In this document: piece after piece, positions 1 through 6,737 of the stretch
How the letters are laid out: each line of letters begins with the position of its first letter
Numbering within the stretch: position 1 is the stretch's first letter
Assembly: GCA_017429695.1 (NCBI GenBank)
Contig: JAFROK010000060.1
Location: 1 to 64,000 of the forward strand
Direction of reading: 5' to 3'
Source: Clostridia bacterium
GTDB lineage: Bacteria > Bacillota > Clostridia > Christensenellales > Aristaeellaceae
Length of the DNA stretch: 64,000 nucleotides
Translations under genes and position numbers: made by a program
Notes under the pieces: generated by a model
What the model saw: the letters and a program-made list of their open reading frames with translations, nothing else
What the model was told of the DNA's origin: nothing
Database searches by the model: none

Positions 1-51
1 CTTGTCATTCAGCGCCTTCTGTCAACTTCTTAGGTTCATGGCTATTTTCAA

Positions 52-135
52 GTGTCAATCTCCTGGGGTACGAGGCAATTTGATTGTCCACATCCCGGGT
101 GTGGGTCAAATTCACGTGTCCATTCTACGGGGTAC
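52..135. repeat. Two copies of a 20-bp motif, possible insertion-sequence end
   Basis: The 20-bp blocks at 52-71 and 116-135 share 14 positions, including GTGTC at the left and GGGGTAC at the right, and lie 64 bp apart. Spaced repeats of this kind occur at the ends of IS21-type elements, but no transposase is visible in the window, so the IS assignment is a guess. The rest of 1-268 shows no convincing gene. Confidence 0.3.
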
Positions 136-268
136 ATTTTAGCGATTTGGTCCAAAACGATTTTGAGGATTTGTCCGAATCTTGATTCGGGTAACAAATC
201 CCATACTGCAGCCGTCAAAGCCGCCATGCGGCTTTGGTAACGGCGATCGAATGAGGAGGACACCGAAA

Positions 269-841
269 ATGAGTGAAGCCAAAAATGCTACCAAAGTAAT
301 TACCGAAAAGAACACCGTATTCAGCTACCTGACCGTGAACGAGCCGAAAACGCCCATCGGCGGCGGAACCCCGAAATATTCCGTGAGCCTGATTATTCCC
401 AAGTCCGATACGGAGACCATCCAGAAGATCCGGAAGGCCATCCGGGCCGCCTACGACGAAGGCCAGAACAGGCTCAAGGGCAACAGCAAGTTCCTGCCCG
501 CCCTGGAGGACCTGAAAACGCCCCTGCGGGACGGCGATAAGGAACGCCCCGGAGACGAGGCCTACAAGGACGCCTATTTCCTGAACGCCTCCAGTACCAG
601 CAAGCCCGGCCTGGTCGGAAGGGACTGTACTCCCCTGTTCGATTCCAGCGAATGGTACAGCGGCATCTCCGGAAAAGCGTCTATCAACTTCTTTGCCTTC
701 AACACCAACGGCAACCGCGGCATCGCCTGCGGCCTCAACAACCTCCAGAAGCTGAAGGACGGCACACCCCTGGGCGGCCACAGCCGGCCGGAGGATGATT
801 TCGAAGTTGAGGATGACGATGACGACGACTTCTTGAGCTGA
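269..841 (+). CDS. DUF2815 family phage-type single-stranded DNA-binding protein
   Basis: The 190-residue protein starts at the ATG at 269, behind a GAGGAGGA box at 253-260; the frame is open upstream to 182, but those codons precede the ribosome site. Family resemblance: DUF2815 proteins are phage replication-module genes thought to bind single-stranded DNA. Visible support is the N-terminal TVFSYLTVNEPK stretch, the YSVSLIIPKSD strand, a central EWYSGISGKASINFFAF region and a very acidic C-terminal tail of Glu and Asp ending in FLS. Such a tail is typical of SSB-like proteins. No other phage gene flanks it, so it is an orphan, either a remnant or a domesticated gene. Confidence 0.75.
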   Translation: MSEAKNATKVITEKNTVFSYLTVNEPKTPIGGGTPKYSVSLIIPKSDTETIQKIRKAIRAAYDEGQNRLKGNSKFLPALEDLKTPLRDGDKERPGDEAYKDAYFLNASSTSKPGLVGRDCTPLFDSSEWYSGISGKASINFFAFNTNGNRGIACGLNNLQKLKDGTPLGGHSRPEDDFEVEDDDDDDFLS

Positions 842-852
842 CCTCCAAAACG

Positions 853-886
853 AGGCGCCGGACAATCATGCCCGGCGCCTCTGTTA
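853..886 (+). terminator. Hairpin terminator after the DUF2815 gene
   Basis: A 9-bp GC-rich stem (853-861 with 872-880) begins 11 bp after the stop codon and is followed by a weak T-containing tract. It separates this gene from the convergent small cassette. Confidence 0.6.
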
Positions 887-896
887 TACAGTTTCC

Positions 897-1070
897 TCAG
901 TCCTGCTTTTTCTTCCGGTTACGCACTGCTTTCACCGCGGAAGAAACATCTTCTTCTGTAAGCCCAACCTCATTTGCCCACGAAGCTGCCGCATCCATCT
1001 TTTTTTGCAACTCTAATTCCATGATATACGGATTCAGCTTTGCATCAGAAAAATCATATTCTTTTTCCAT
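897..1070 (-). CDS. Small antitoxin-like protein, third gene of the DUF4160/DUF2442 cassette
   Basis: A 57-residue protein starting MEKEYDFSDAKLNPY and ending in the basic run NRKKKQD. It has an amphipathic helical middle (MELELQKKMDAAASWANEVG) and a short LTEEDVSSAV segment, which looks like a small antitoxin or DNA-binding helper. It starts 12 bp after the DUF2442 stop, behind AAGGGG at 1080-1085, so it is probably cotranscribed. I do not recognise a named family. The compact coding pattern, good spacing and operon position support it being real. Any toxin-antitoxin role is inference. Confidence 0.6.
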   Translation of the reverse strand: MEKEYDFSDAKLNPYIMELELQKKMDAAASWANEVGLTEEDVSSAVKAVRNRKKKQD

Positions 1071-1082
1071 CCGTTTTTCCCC

Positions 1083-1322
1083 TTACGCGCTAACGCTCAT
1101 CATATACAGTTCATCCGGACAAAGATCCTGTCCATCTGGCCATACAACTGTAAATCCATCTGTCTTAACGCCTTTAAAATATGCTTCATCCGCCAGTTGT
1201 CCATACCATTCGCCCTGAATATATGGTTTTACATCAAAGCGTTTGTCTTCACCATTATCAAATTCCACTTTCAATATATAATCCTGTTCCGGATAAACTT
1301 TCACAGCGGTAGGCCGCAGCAT
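1083..1322 (-). CDS. DUF2442 family protein
   Basis: A 79-residue protein with the DUF2442 layout: VKVYPEQDYILKVEFDNGEDKRFDVKP fits the usual beta-strand start, followed by YFKGVKTDGFTVVWPDGQDLCPDELY. Two in-frame starts exist. The ATG at 1322 is chosen because AGGAG lies nine bases before it, whereas the ATG at 1331 directly abuts that box. DUF2442 genes commonly sit next to DUF4160 genes, as here (the DUF4160-like stop is 13 bp upstream), and the pair is often listed as toxin-antitoxin-like. The molecular function is unknown. Confidence 0.8.
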   Translation of the reverse strand: MLRPTAVKVYPEQDYILKVEFDNGEDKRFDVKPYIQGEWYGQLADEAYFKGVKTDGFTVVWPDGQDLCPDELYMMSVSA

Positions 1323-1335
1323 AACACACATCTCC

Positions 1336-1542
1336 TCACTTCAGCGGATCAATCTTGAAGTATCCTTCACCATCGCTGAGCATCTTCCAATTAGCCATCA
1401 GTTCATCTTCATGAATGGCCATCCAGCCTTCCAGCATCCTGCGCTGGCGAATCGGAAATTCGCCTTCCAGGATTTCACCATCCAGCGCTATCACAATCTC
1501 AGAATCACCATAGATAGCATGAATATCCGCTGTGACATTCAT
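1336..1542 (-). CDS. DUF4160-like protein, short form
   Basis: A 68-residue protein matching the later part of DUF4160: the IHAIYGDSEIVIALDGEILEGEFP stretch followed by a helical LEGWMAIHEDELMANW motif. Full-length DUF4160 proteins carry another 15-20 residues ahead of the HFHxxYG motif. Here a stop codon lies five codons upstream in frame, so the N-terminal strand is missing and the histidine motif is altered (DIHAIYGD). The start at 1542 follows an AGGGA box. It is the first gene of a three-gene minus-strand cassette read from the promoter near 1653-1681. Confidence 0.7.
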   Translation of the reverse strand: MNVTADIHAIYGDSEIVIALDGEILEGEFPIRQRRMLEGWMAIHEDELMANWKMLSDGEGYFKIDPLK

Positions 1543-1652
1543 CACTTCCCTTTTTTCTCATCAGCACGCCACTAATCAAGGCTCGGCTGTATTAATACCC
1601 CGTATTTGCCTGGGTTTTCATTCTCTGTATAGGTTTTGCACGTTTACAGGGT

Positions 1653-1681
1653 ATTTTACCATGAACCACAGGTATCGTCCA
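1653..1681 (-). promoter_or_regulatory. Promoter of the DUF4160/DUF2442 cassette
   Basis: On the minus strand TGGACG (1676-1681) and TAAAAT (1653-1658) are separated by exactly 17 bp. The spacer ends in GTTCATGG, a block also present in the promoter at 2920-2948. Confidence 0.6.
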
Positions 1682-1802
1682 CTGAAAAATGGCAGATTCA
1701 TGCGGATTCATGCACAGTCGTCGGGTTGAAGATACTCTCGTGCGCATGCGCGCACACCTGTACACGCGCGCACACGTACGCCCGCGCGCGCACGCGCGTT
1801 CA
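1657..1802 (-). repeat. Dispersed promoter-bearing repeat, copy 1
   Basis: This copy shares three blocks with 2924-3047 in the same order: the GTTCATGGTA promoter block, the TGGACGAT block 17 bp away, and a CGAGAG block leading into a long alternating CG/CA tract that ends at the shared sequence TGAACGCGCGTG. The outer ends TGAAC and GTTCA are inverted copies of each other. The roughly 60-bp alternating purine-pyrimidine tract could form left-handed DNA. Confidence 0.55.
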
Positions 1803-1895
1803 TCCATGATTTCCCTGGTAATCCGTTTTTGTTCATCTTGAGATCTTTTAGTTGCTTTTATTGTTGTCATTCGGGAGCACCTCCGGTTTTTGAAT

Positions 1896-1916
1896 AGCGA
1901 AGGGATTGCCTTCGCT
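1896..1916 (-). terminator. Hairpin after the propeller glycosidase gene
   Basis: A perfect 8-bp stem (1896-1903 with 1909-1916) and a five-base loop lie 20 bp after the glycosidase stop codon. The following T tract is poor, so strength is uncertain. Confidence 0.45.
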
Positions 1917-1936
1917 TTATGAGAATTTACACTATG

Positions 1937-2893
1937 TTATGCTCGGTGTATTATGTCCGGCTGCGTTACGTCCGGCTGTATTATGTCCGGGTGTATTTCC
2001 GGAATTCCGTCTTTGGTGAAGACGACTTCTGCGCGGGAAATCATCCAGTTTTTGCCGCCGTCCGGACTTCCCTGGTAAAACAGGTGGGTTTTCCCGTCCT
2101 CATCCTCAAACACGTACGGATGGCCTGATTCTGATGCATTCCAGGCATCCGCCGAACCGTTTGCCAGGAGCGGGGTTTCGCTGATACGCTCAAAATGAAT
2201 GCCGTCATTGCTGACCGCGCAGCCGATCTGCTGCGGACTGCAGTTATATGCTCCGGCATAGAACAGATATACCCTGCCGTTCCTGACGATGGCCGCAGGA
2301 GCTTCAATGCATGTCTGCTCCCATGGCAGTTCGGGTTTCAGGATGGGTGCGGAGCAGCGCTGAACCCAGTCACTTTTGTGAAAGCCGCTATCCAGCCGGG
2401 CCGATGAAACGCCAAGCATCTGAACCTGCAGGTCAGGATCCCGGGTGGCCCAGTACAGGAGCAGTTCATCTCCGAACGCGACCACATCTGCGTCAATCGC
2501 CCGGTGGGCATTCCAGTCTCCTTCCGGAACGACAACCGGATTGGTTTCATCCCGTTCGAAGTGAATACCATCCGTTGAAGTCGCATGGCAGATATAGTCT
2601 TTGGGAAACTGGCCGTAACTCTGATAAAACAGGTGAATCACACCATCCAGGACAATGGCCCCGGGAGCAGCCAGTCCGCGTCCCTCCGCTTCCTGTTCCG
2701 GACGGATTTCGCCCGCTTCTTCCCAGTCTTCCAGGTTATCGCTGACGGCAATCCCGATCACAAAACGGTCATTGCCGGAGTTGTCGATCTGCTGTTTGGA
2801 GAAATACAGGTATCCCCTTCCCCTGTAGCGGATCACACAGGGATCCTTGGCAAAGAAACGATCCGGCTCTGATGCGGGCGATCTGAAAAGCAT
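1937..2893 (-). CDS. Five-bladed beta-propeller glycosidase (GH43/GH32-like clan)
   Basis: A 318-residue cytoplasmic protein, probably a glycoside hydrolase or phosphorylase of the five-bladed propeller fold. Support: an early KDPCVIRYRGRGYLYFS blade with the acidic residue expected near the active site, repeated blade motifs of the GIHFERDETNP and DGIHFERISETP type, a central AHRAIDADVVAFGDELLLYW strand and EAPAAIVRNGRVYLFYAGAY. No signal peptide is visible. The ATG at 2893 follows GGAGGA; the frame extends upstream into the CG repeat, which is not coding. The C-terminus is built from a 15-bp DNA repeat (about 1951-1995) giving a PDIIQPDVTQPDII tail absent from typical family members. Substrate cannot be told. 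Confidence 0.7.
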   Translation of the reverse strand: MLFRSPASEPDRFFAKDPCVIRYRGRGYLYFSKQQIDNSGNDRFVIGIAVSDNLEDWEEAGEIRPEQEAEGRGLAAPGAIVLDGVIHLFYQSYGQFPKDYICHATSTDGIHFERDETNPVVVPEGDWNAHRAIDADVVAFGDELLLYWATRDPDLQVQMLGVSSARLDSGFHKSDWVQRCSAPILKPELPWEQTCIEAPAAIVRNGRVYLFYAGAYNCSPQQIGCAVSNDGIHFERISETPLLANGSADAWNASESGHPYVFEDEDGKTHLFYQGSPDGGKNWMISRAEVVFTKDGIPEIHPDIIQPDVTQPDIIHRA

Positions 2894-2919
2894 TTTATCA
2901 TCCTCCTGGTTCTTAGGTA

Positions 2920-2948
2920 ATACTACCATGAACGGCGGAGATCGTCCA
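2920..2948 (-). promoter_or_regulatory. Promoter of the propeller glycosidase gene
   Basis: On the minus strand TGGACG (2943-2948) and TAGTAT (2920-2925) have a 17-bp spacer. The layout and the GTTCATGG block match the promoter at 1653-1681. Confidence 0.6.
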
Positions 2949-3047
2949 TACGGGAAAGAGGGATACAACGGGTATATCGGAGTTTCAGAAGGGGCTGAAT
3001 GAGGATTCTCTCGCGCGCATACGCGCGCGCACGCGCACGCGCGTTCA
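2924..3047 (-). repeat. Dispersed promoter-bearing repeat, copy 2
   Basis: Second copy of the element at 1657-1802, in the same orientation. The promoter blocks are at identical spacing, the middle is diverged, and a CGAGAG block runs into an alternating CG/CA tract at 3010-3044 that ends in the shared TGAACGCGCGTG. The tract lies directly upstream of the glycosidase promoter. Confidence 0.55.
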
Positions 3048-3124
3048 GGAACCAAAAAAACAACATCATCTCCCAACGTATTTTCTTTATCTTTCTCTAT
3101 ATCTATATCTTTATATATGGGTAT

Positions 3125-3141
3125 AACCTGAGGTACAGGTT
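3125..3141. promoter_or_regulatory. 17-bp inverted repeat, possible operator
   Basis: Perfect arms AACCTG and CAGGTT flank a 5-bp centre, between the YihY stop and the repeat upstream of the glycosidase gene. The surrounding sequence is AT-rich. A regulator-binding role is inference. Confidence 0.3.
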
Positions 3142-3152
3142 GATCTAGTCAA

Positions 3153-4088
3153 TCACATCTTTTTGTTTTTCTGCTTTTTCGTATTCCGCTTTTTCTTATT
3201 ACGTCGTTTCGAATTCTGTTGTTTCGTATCCTGCTGTTTCGTATCCTGCTGTCGCGTATCCTGCTGTCTCATGTCCTGCAGGCAGGCGTTCAGGCATCCT
3301 CCGAGCATGAAGAAAAGCATACAGTAATATATCCACATCATGACCACCATGATAGTACCGAGATATCCGTACGCGCCAAATTTGTCCGATACGGAAACAT
3401 AAATGGAATATCCCCAGGAAAACACCGCCCAGGCCAGGGCGCTGAACACCGCCCCGGGAAACTGTTGTTTGATTTTCCGCTTCCCTGTCGGAAGCGCGTC
3501 ATACAGGTACATGAAAATGGGAATCAGGATCAGGATCCAGAGCAGATACCTGAATTTTTCCACAATGGAAATGATGGCTTTGGCCAGGGAACTGACCGAC
3601 GGTATGCTCTGCAGGTAAGCGAGCAGGTCCGAACCGTAAACCAGCATGGCAAGGCTCAGGACAATCATCACCAGGAAGAGCAGCGTATAGATTACCGCCC
3701 ACGCGGCAAAAACGACAGACGGCTGCCTGCGTTTCAGCCCGTAAGCCTCATCCAGGCCTTCCATCAGGGCCCGGACAGAACCGCTGGCGGCAACCAGCAG
3801 CAGTATGGATGAAATCAGCGTTATGGTTTCGTCGCTGTTGAAGATACTGGATGCAAGGGAGTTGATAAAGTCAAACGCCTGTTTTGAAATTGTACCCGAG
3901 AAAACCCGCAGCACTTCCTCCTGGGTTACGGGAAGAAAGCGGATCAGGCTGACCAGCAGCATCAGGGCCGGCGCCATTGCGATAAAAATATGATAGACCG
4001 CTGCCGCTGCGAAGGTGTATACATGGGTTCCCCTGATTTTTAAGATCAGAGCCGAGATCAGGGAACGGATTTCTTTTTTCCCGATCAT
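3153..4088 (-). CDS. YihY/BrkB family inner-membrane protein
   Basis: A 311-residue polytopic membrane protein of the YihY/virulence factor BrkB family (formerly annotated as ribonuclease BN). About six hydrophobic segments are visible, including AAAAVYHIFIAMAPALMLLV near residue 28, ITLISSILLLVAASGSVRAL near 90, and the conserved C-terminal GAYGYLGTIMVVMMWIYY. Family function is unclear. The last 45 residues are a hydrophilic Gln/Lys tail with QQDTR/QQDTK repeats, built from a 15-bp DNA repeat at about 3210-3272 and ending in Lys/Asn-rich sequence. That tail is not usual for the family. It starts 9 bp after the HAD gene, so the two are cotranscribed. Confidence 0.88.
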   Translation of the reverse strand: MIGKKEIRSLISALILKIRGTHVYTFAAAAVYHIFIAMAPALMLLVSLIRFLPVTQEEVLRVFSGTISKQAFDFINSLASSIFNSDETITLISSILLLVAASGSVRALMEGLDEAYGLKRRQPSVVFAAWAVIYTLLFLVMIVLSLAMLVYGSDLLAYLQSIPSVSSLAKAIISIVEKFRYLLWILILIPIFMYLYDALPTGKRKIKQQFPGAVFSALAWAVFSWGYSIYVSVSDKFGAYGYLGTIMVVMMWIYYCMLFFMLGGCLNACLQDMRQQDTRQQDTKQQDTKQQNSKRRNKKKRNTKKQKNKKM

Positions 4089-4097
4089 CGGGTCTGC

Positions 4098-4898
4098 TCA
4101 CCTCCCATCCTGCGGGATTAATTCTTCCAGCTGCCGGATAATCCGGTCTTCCCTGCCGGTCGGTGTGACGCAGCTGCCGTCCGGCAGGTAGAGGATTGCC
4201 CGGACTCCTGCGTCCTTTGCGCAGTATACGTCCAGGGTCCGGTCGCCGACATAGGCCGTAGCGTTCCGATCCAGTCCGTATTTGTCTGTCAGGTATTCGA
4301 CGCCTTCCCCGGAAGGCTTCGGCTGAAACCCGTTTTCAAAGGTCACAATCTCCGTGAAGAACCGTGTCAGGTCCAGCCGGTCCAGAATCGGAGCAGTAGA
4401 CTTACCCCGGTGGGTATAGACAAAGTGTTCCGCGCCGGCATCCTGCAGCGCTTCCAGGGTTTCAGCCGCGCCGGGAATCAGGGTAATCTCGTCTGTTTTC
4501 CCGTGGCTGATTTCCCGGTACCGGTCATACAGCTTTCGGTAATCCGCGCCGGTTTTTTCGGACACTTCCCGGAGGTAGGCCGATACGGATCCTTGTTTGA
4601 CCGCTTTCATGATATCGTCATATGTATCCCCGGTCCGGTATTCCTCCGCGATCTGCGCCAGGCTGGAAACAATGGATCCGTAGGAATCCAGCAGTGTTCC
4701 GTCCAGGTCCCAGATATAGGCAGTCAGCGTTCCGGGCAGGCCGGCGGTTTTTCCGGATTCAGCGGAAGCGTCTCCGGCGCTGAGCCGTTGCTGCTTCAGC
4801 TGTTCCTCCCGCCGCCGACGTGCCTTGTTCAGGGCATGCATCGCCTCAAAGGGCCCGACAATCGCTGAGATAATCAGCAGTATCCAGTACCAGGGCAT
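4098..4898 (-). CDS. Membrane-anchored HAD-family phosphatase
   Basis: A 266-residue haloacid-dehalogenase-type hydrolase, resembling phosphoglycolate phosphatase/PGMB-type enzymes. The start at 4898 is chosen behind an AAAGGAAG box. Motif I is WDLDGTLLDS near residue 64, motif II FVYTHRG near 160, motif III the QPKPSG lysine near 192 and motif IV YVGDRTLD near 218, so all catalytic elements are present. Unusually, residues 1-18 (MPWYWILLIISAIVGPFE) form a hydrophobic anchor followed by a basic ARRRREEQLKQQ segment, which should place the enzyme on the cytoplasmic face of the membrane. Substrate unknown. Confidence 0.8.
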   Translation of the reverse strand: MPWYWILLIISAIVGPFEAMHALNKARRRREEQLKQQRLSAGDASAESGKTAGLPGTLTAYIWDLDGTLLDSYGSIVSSLAQIAEEYRTGDTYDDIMKAVKQGSVSAYLREVSEKTGADYRKLYDRYREISHGKTDEITLIPGAAETLEALQDAGAEHFVYTHRGKSTAPILDRLDLTRFFTEIVTFENGFQPKPSGEGVEYLTDKYGLDRNATAYVGDRTLDVYCAKDAGVRAILYLPDGSCVTPTGREDRIIRQLEELIPQDGR

Positions 4899-4933
4899 CC
4901 TGTGACTTCCTTTCTGTTCCGGAGAATAAGGAA

Positions 4934-4967
4934 AAGGAGCGGCAGTCCGGTCCGGCATCCGCTCCTT
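4934..4967 (-). terminator. Intrinsic terminator after the secreted-protein gene
   Basis: A 9-bp stem (4934-4942 with 4959-4967) reads on the minus strand into TTTTCCTTATT. It separates the 4982 gene from the HAD/YihY pair. Confidence 0.7.
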
Positions 4968-4981
4968 ATATTTTTTCTTGT

Positions 4982-5617
4982 TCAGTCTTTGCCTTCTGCC
5001 GCGGGGATGCTTTTCCGCATGAGTTCCAGCACGGCGTCTGCTTCCGCCGAGAGGGCTTTCTCATATTCCGGATCCCTGCTGTCCGGCATGATGCTGCCTT
5101 CCAGGTAGTAATGATGCGCTCCGTCTGCCGTCCATCCGCAGATCAGGCAGCCTTCGTCAAAGAAGCCTTCCACCTTGTCATACTCGGCGGTATAGTACCC
5201 GGCGGTACCGGTTCCGGCATCCCAGCACAGGTAGATCCGGTAACAGAGCAGCGTCTTTTCCGGTTCCGGCATGGACAGCATCAGCACCCGGATCCCGTCC
5301 CGGGACATATCCCGGGTTTCAAACTGCCCGGCGTCATAAGTCACGGCAAAACCGATTTCCGTTACATAGGTATTCCAGCGCCCGTACAGCCCGCCGCCGC
5401 TGAGCTCCGCCATCGTTTCCTCCGGCGCAGCATAGAACAGGCGCTGCAGCAGCCGGTGCTCGAAATAGTAGCGGGCGTCAAACAGCGTCAGCGGTTCGCT
5501 TTCGGCTGCCTGGACTTCAGCTGCCTGGGTTTCGGCTGTTCCCGCCTCTTCCGCCGCAGCCAGGCACGGCATGGCTGCGAGGGCCAGCAGGAGCAGCAGG
5601 ATGAATCCTTTTCTCAT
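4982..5617 (-). CDS. Secreted protein of unknown function
   Basis: A 211-residue protein starting MRKGFILLLLLALAAMPCLA, a clear signal peptide with a likely cleavage after AAA near residue 22. The ATG at 5617 is chosen because the longer frame overlaps the zinc-ribbon end of the upstream gene. After an Ala/Glu/Thr-rich linker comes a mixed alpha/beta domain (YYFEHRLLQRLFYAAPEETMAEL, then several strands containing YRIYLCWD and DEGCLICGWTADG). I recognise no family. It starts 32 bp after the SPFH gene and is probably in the same operon. Confidence 0.7.
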   Translation of the reverse strand: MRKGFILLLLLALAAMPCLAAAEEAGTAETQAAEVQAAESEPLTLFDARYYFEHRLLQRLFYAAPEETMAELSGGGLYGRWNTYVTEIGFAVTYDAGQFETRDMSRDGIRVLMLSMPEPEKTLLCYRIYLCWDAGTGTAGYYTAEYDKVEGFFDEGCLICGWTADGAHHYYLEGSIMPDSRDPEYEKALSAEADAVLELMRKSIPAAEGKD

Positions 5618-5649
5618 GGGAGTGATTCTCCGCAGCAATTTCGGAAAGG

Positions 5650-6699
5650 TTACTGCTTCGCGCCGCACTCGGGGCAGAACTTCGTGCCGGCAGGAATTTC
5701 CTTGCCGCAGTTGGTGCAGAAAGCGGAAGCTGCCTGCTTCGCGCCGCATTCGGGGCAGAACTTGACGCCGGCGGGAATGGCCTTGCCGCAGGCGGTGCAC
5801 ACCGCACCGGCTGCCGGCGCCGCGGGGGCATGCTGGGCAGCGGGATTCAGGCTCTGGGCAAACATCTGGCCCATGGCCGCGCCGGCGCCCATGCCGACAC
5901 CCATGCCGGCCATGCCGCCGTTTTCATTGTTGGCCGCTTCGCGCATGGCTTCCGCCGCCTGGTACTTGGCATACTGGTCCAGGTTGCCCAGCACGCCCAT
6001 GGACGTCTTCTTGTCCATGGTCTTTTCGACTTCTTCCGGCAGGGAGATGTTCTCGATCACGAAGCTGCACAGCGTCAGGCCCAGCGGGGCCAGTTTCGGA
6101 TTGATATTCTTCAGGGCGAAGTCGGCCAGTTCGTCATAATTGGCGGCCAGGTCCAGGGCCGGAATCTTGCTTTCGGCAATGGCGTCGCTCAGGCCGCTGA
6201 CCAGCGTCCGCTTGATCTGGCCTTCCACGCCGTCCACCGTAAAGAGGGCGGATGTGCCGAAGACTTCCTTCAGGAAGGCTTCCGGATCGGAAACGCGGAA
6301 GCTGTAGATACCGAAAGCGCGGAGCCGGATCATGCCGAACTCGGCGTCCCGCATCATCACAGGATTGCTGGTTCCCCACTTCATATCGAGGAACTGCTTG
6401 GTGTTGATGAAATACACATCGGCCTTGAAGGGGCTCTTGAAGCCGTATTTCCAGCTCTTCAGGGCGGTCATGATCGGCATATTGCTGGTCTGCAGCTCAT
6501 AGCGGCCGGGCTCGAAGATATCGGCCAGCTGGCCTTCGTTCACAAAGATCGCCACCTGGCTCTCGCGAACGGTCAGCTGCGCGCCCATCATGATTTCCTT
6601 GCCATTCATGTCATACTTATAAACCATGGTTTTGCTGGAATTATCTTTCCATTCGATAACGTCAATCAGTTGTCCCTTGATTTTGTCGATAATGCCCAT
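5650..6699 (-). CDS. SPFH-domain protein with two C-terminal zinc ribbons (YdjI-like)
   Basis: A 349-residue protein like the B. subtilis YdjI / virion-core-type SPFH family. Residues about 1-250 form the SPFH (band 7-like) domain, with VRESQVAIFVNEGQLADIFEPGRYEL near 45 and FGIYSFRVSDPEAFLKEVFG near 130. A Gly/Met/Ala-rich linker follows, then two near-identical zinc ribbons, each CxxCGKxIPAGxKFCPECGAKQ, at about 303 and 327. No membrane segment is seen. Family members are thought to form scaffolds or respond to envelope stress, which is only family-level knowledge. It sits 38 bp downstream of the receiver-like gene. The duplicated ribbon is the main variation. Confidence 0.85.
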   Translation of the reverse strand: MGIIDKIKGQLIDVIEWKDNSSKTMVYKYDMNGKEIMMGAQLTVRESQVAIFVNEGQLADIFEPGRYELQTSNMPIMTALKSWKYGFKSPFKADVYFINTKQFLDMKWGTSNPVMMRDAEFGMIRLRAFGIYSFRVSDPEAFLKEVFGTSALFTVDGVEGQIKRTLVSGLSDAIAESKIPALDLAANYDELADFALKNINPKLAPLGLTLCSFVIENISLPEEVEKTMDKKTSMGVLGNLDQYAKYQAAEAMREAANNENGGMAGMGVGMGAGAAMGQMFAQSLNPAAQHAPAAPAAGAVCTACGKAIPAGVKFCPECGAKQAASAFCTNCGKEIPAGTKFCPECGAKQ

Positions 6700-6737
6700 T
6701 TGGATTTCCTCCTTCTGTAGTCCGTGCTGGTTGATTT

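Larger units (their letters stand above)
1546..1936. other. Gene-poor stretch with repeat element and an orphan translation start
   Basis: No complete gene is supported here. On the minus strand an excellent GGAGGTG box at about 1879-1885 precedes an ATG at 1870. The first 25 codons (MTTIKATKRSQDEQKRITRE and so on) look like genuine coding sequence, but the frame then runs into the alternating CG/CA tract at 1741-1798 and becomes low-complexity Ala/Arg/Cys. This suggests a small gene truncated by the repeat element. The 5' leader of the DUF4160 cassette occupies roughly 1546-1650. Confidence 0.5.

Noticed and set aside
1592..1870. Full 92-codon minus-strand frame across the CG repeat as a real protein
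   Set aside because: Only the first 25 codons look coding; the rest is the alternating tract and the promoter element.
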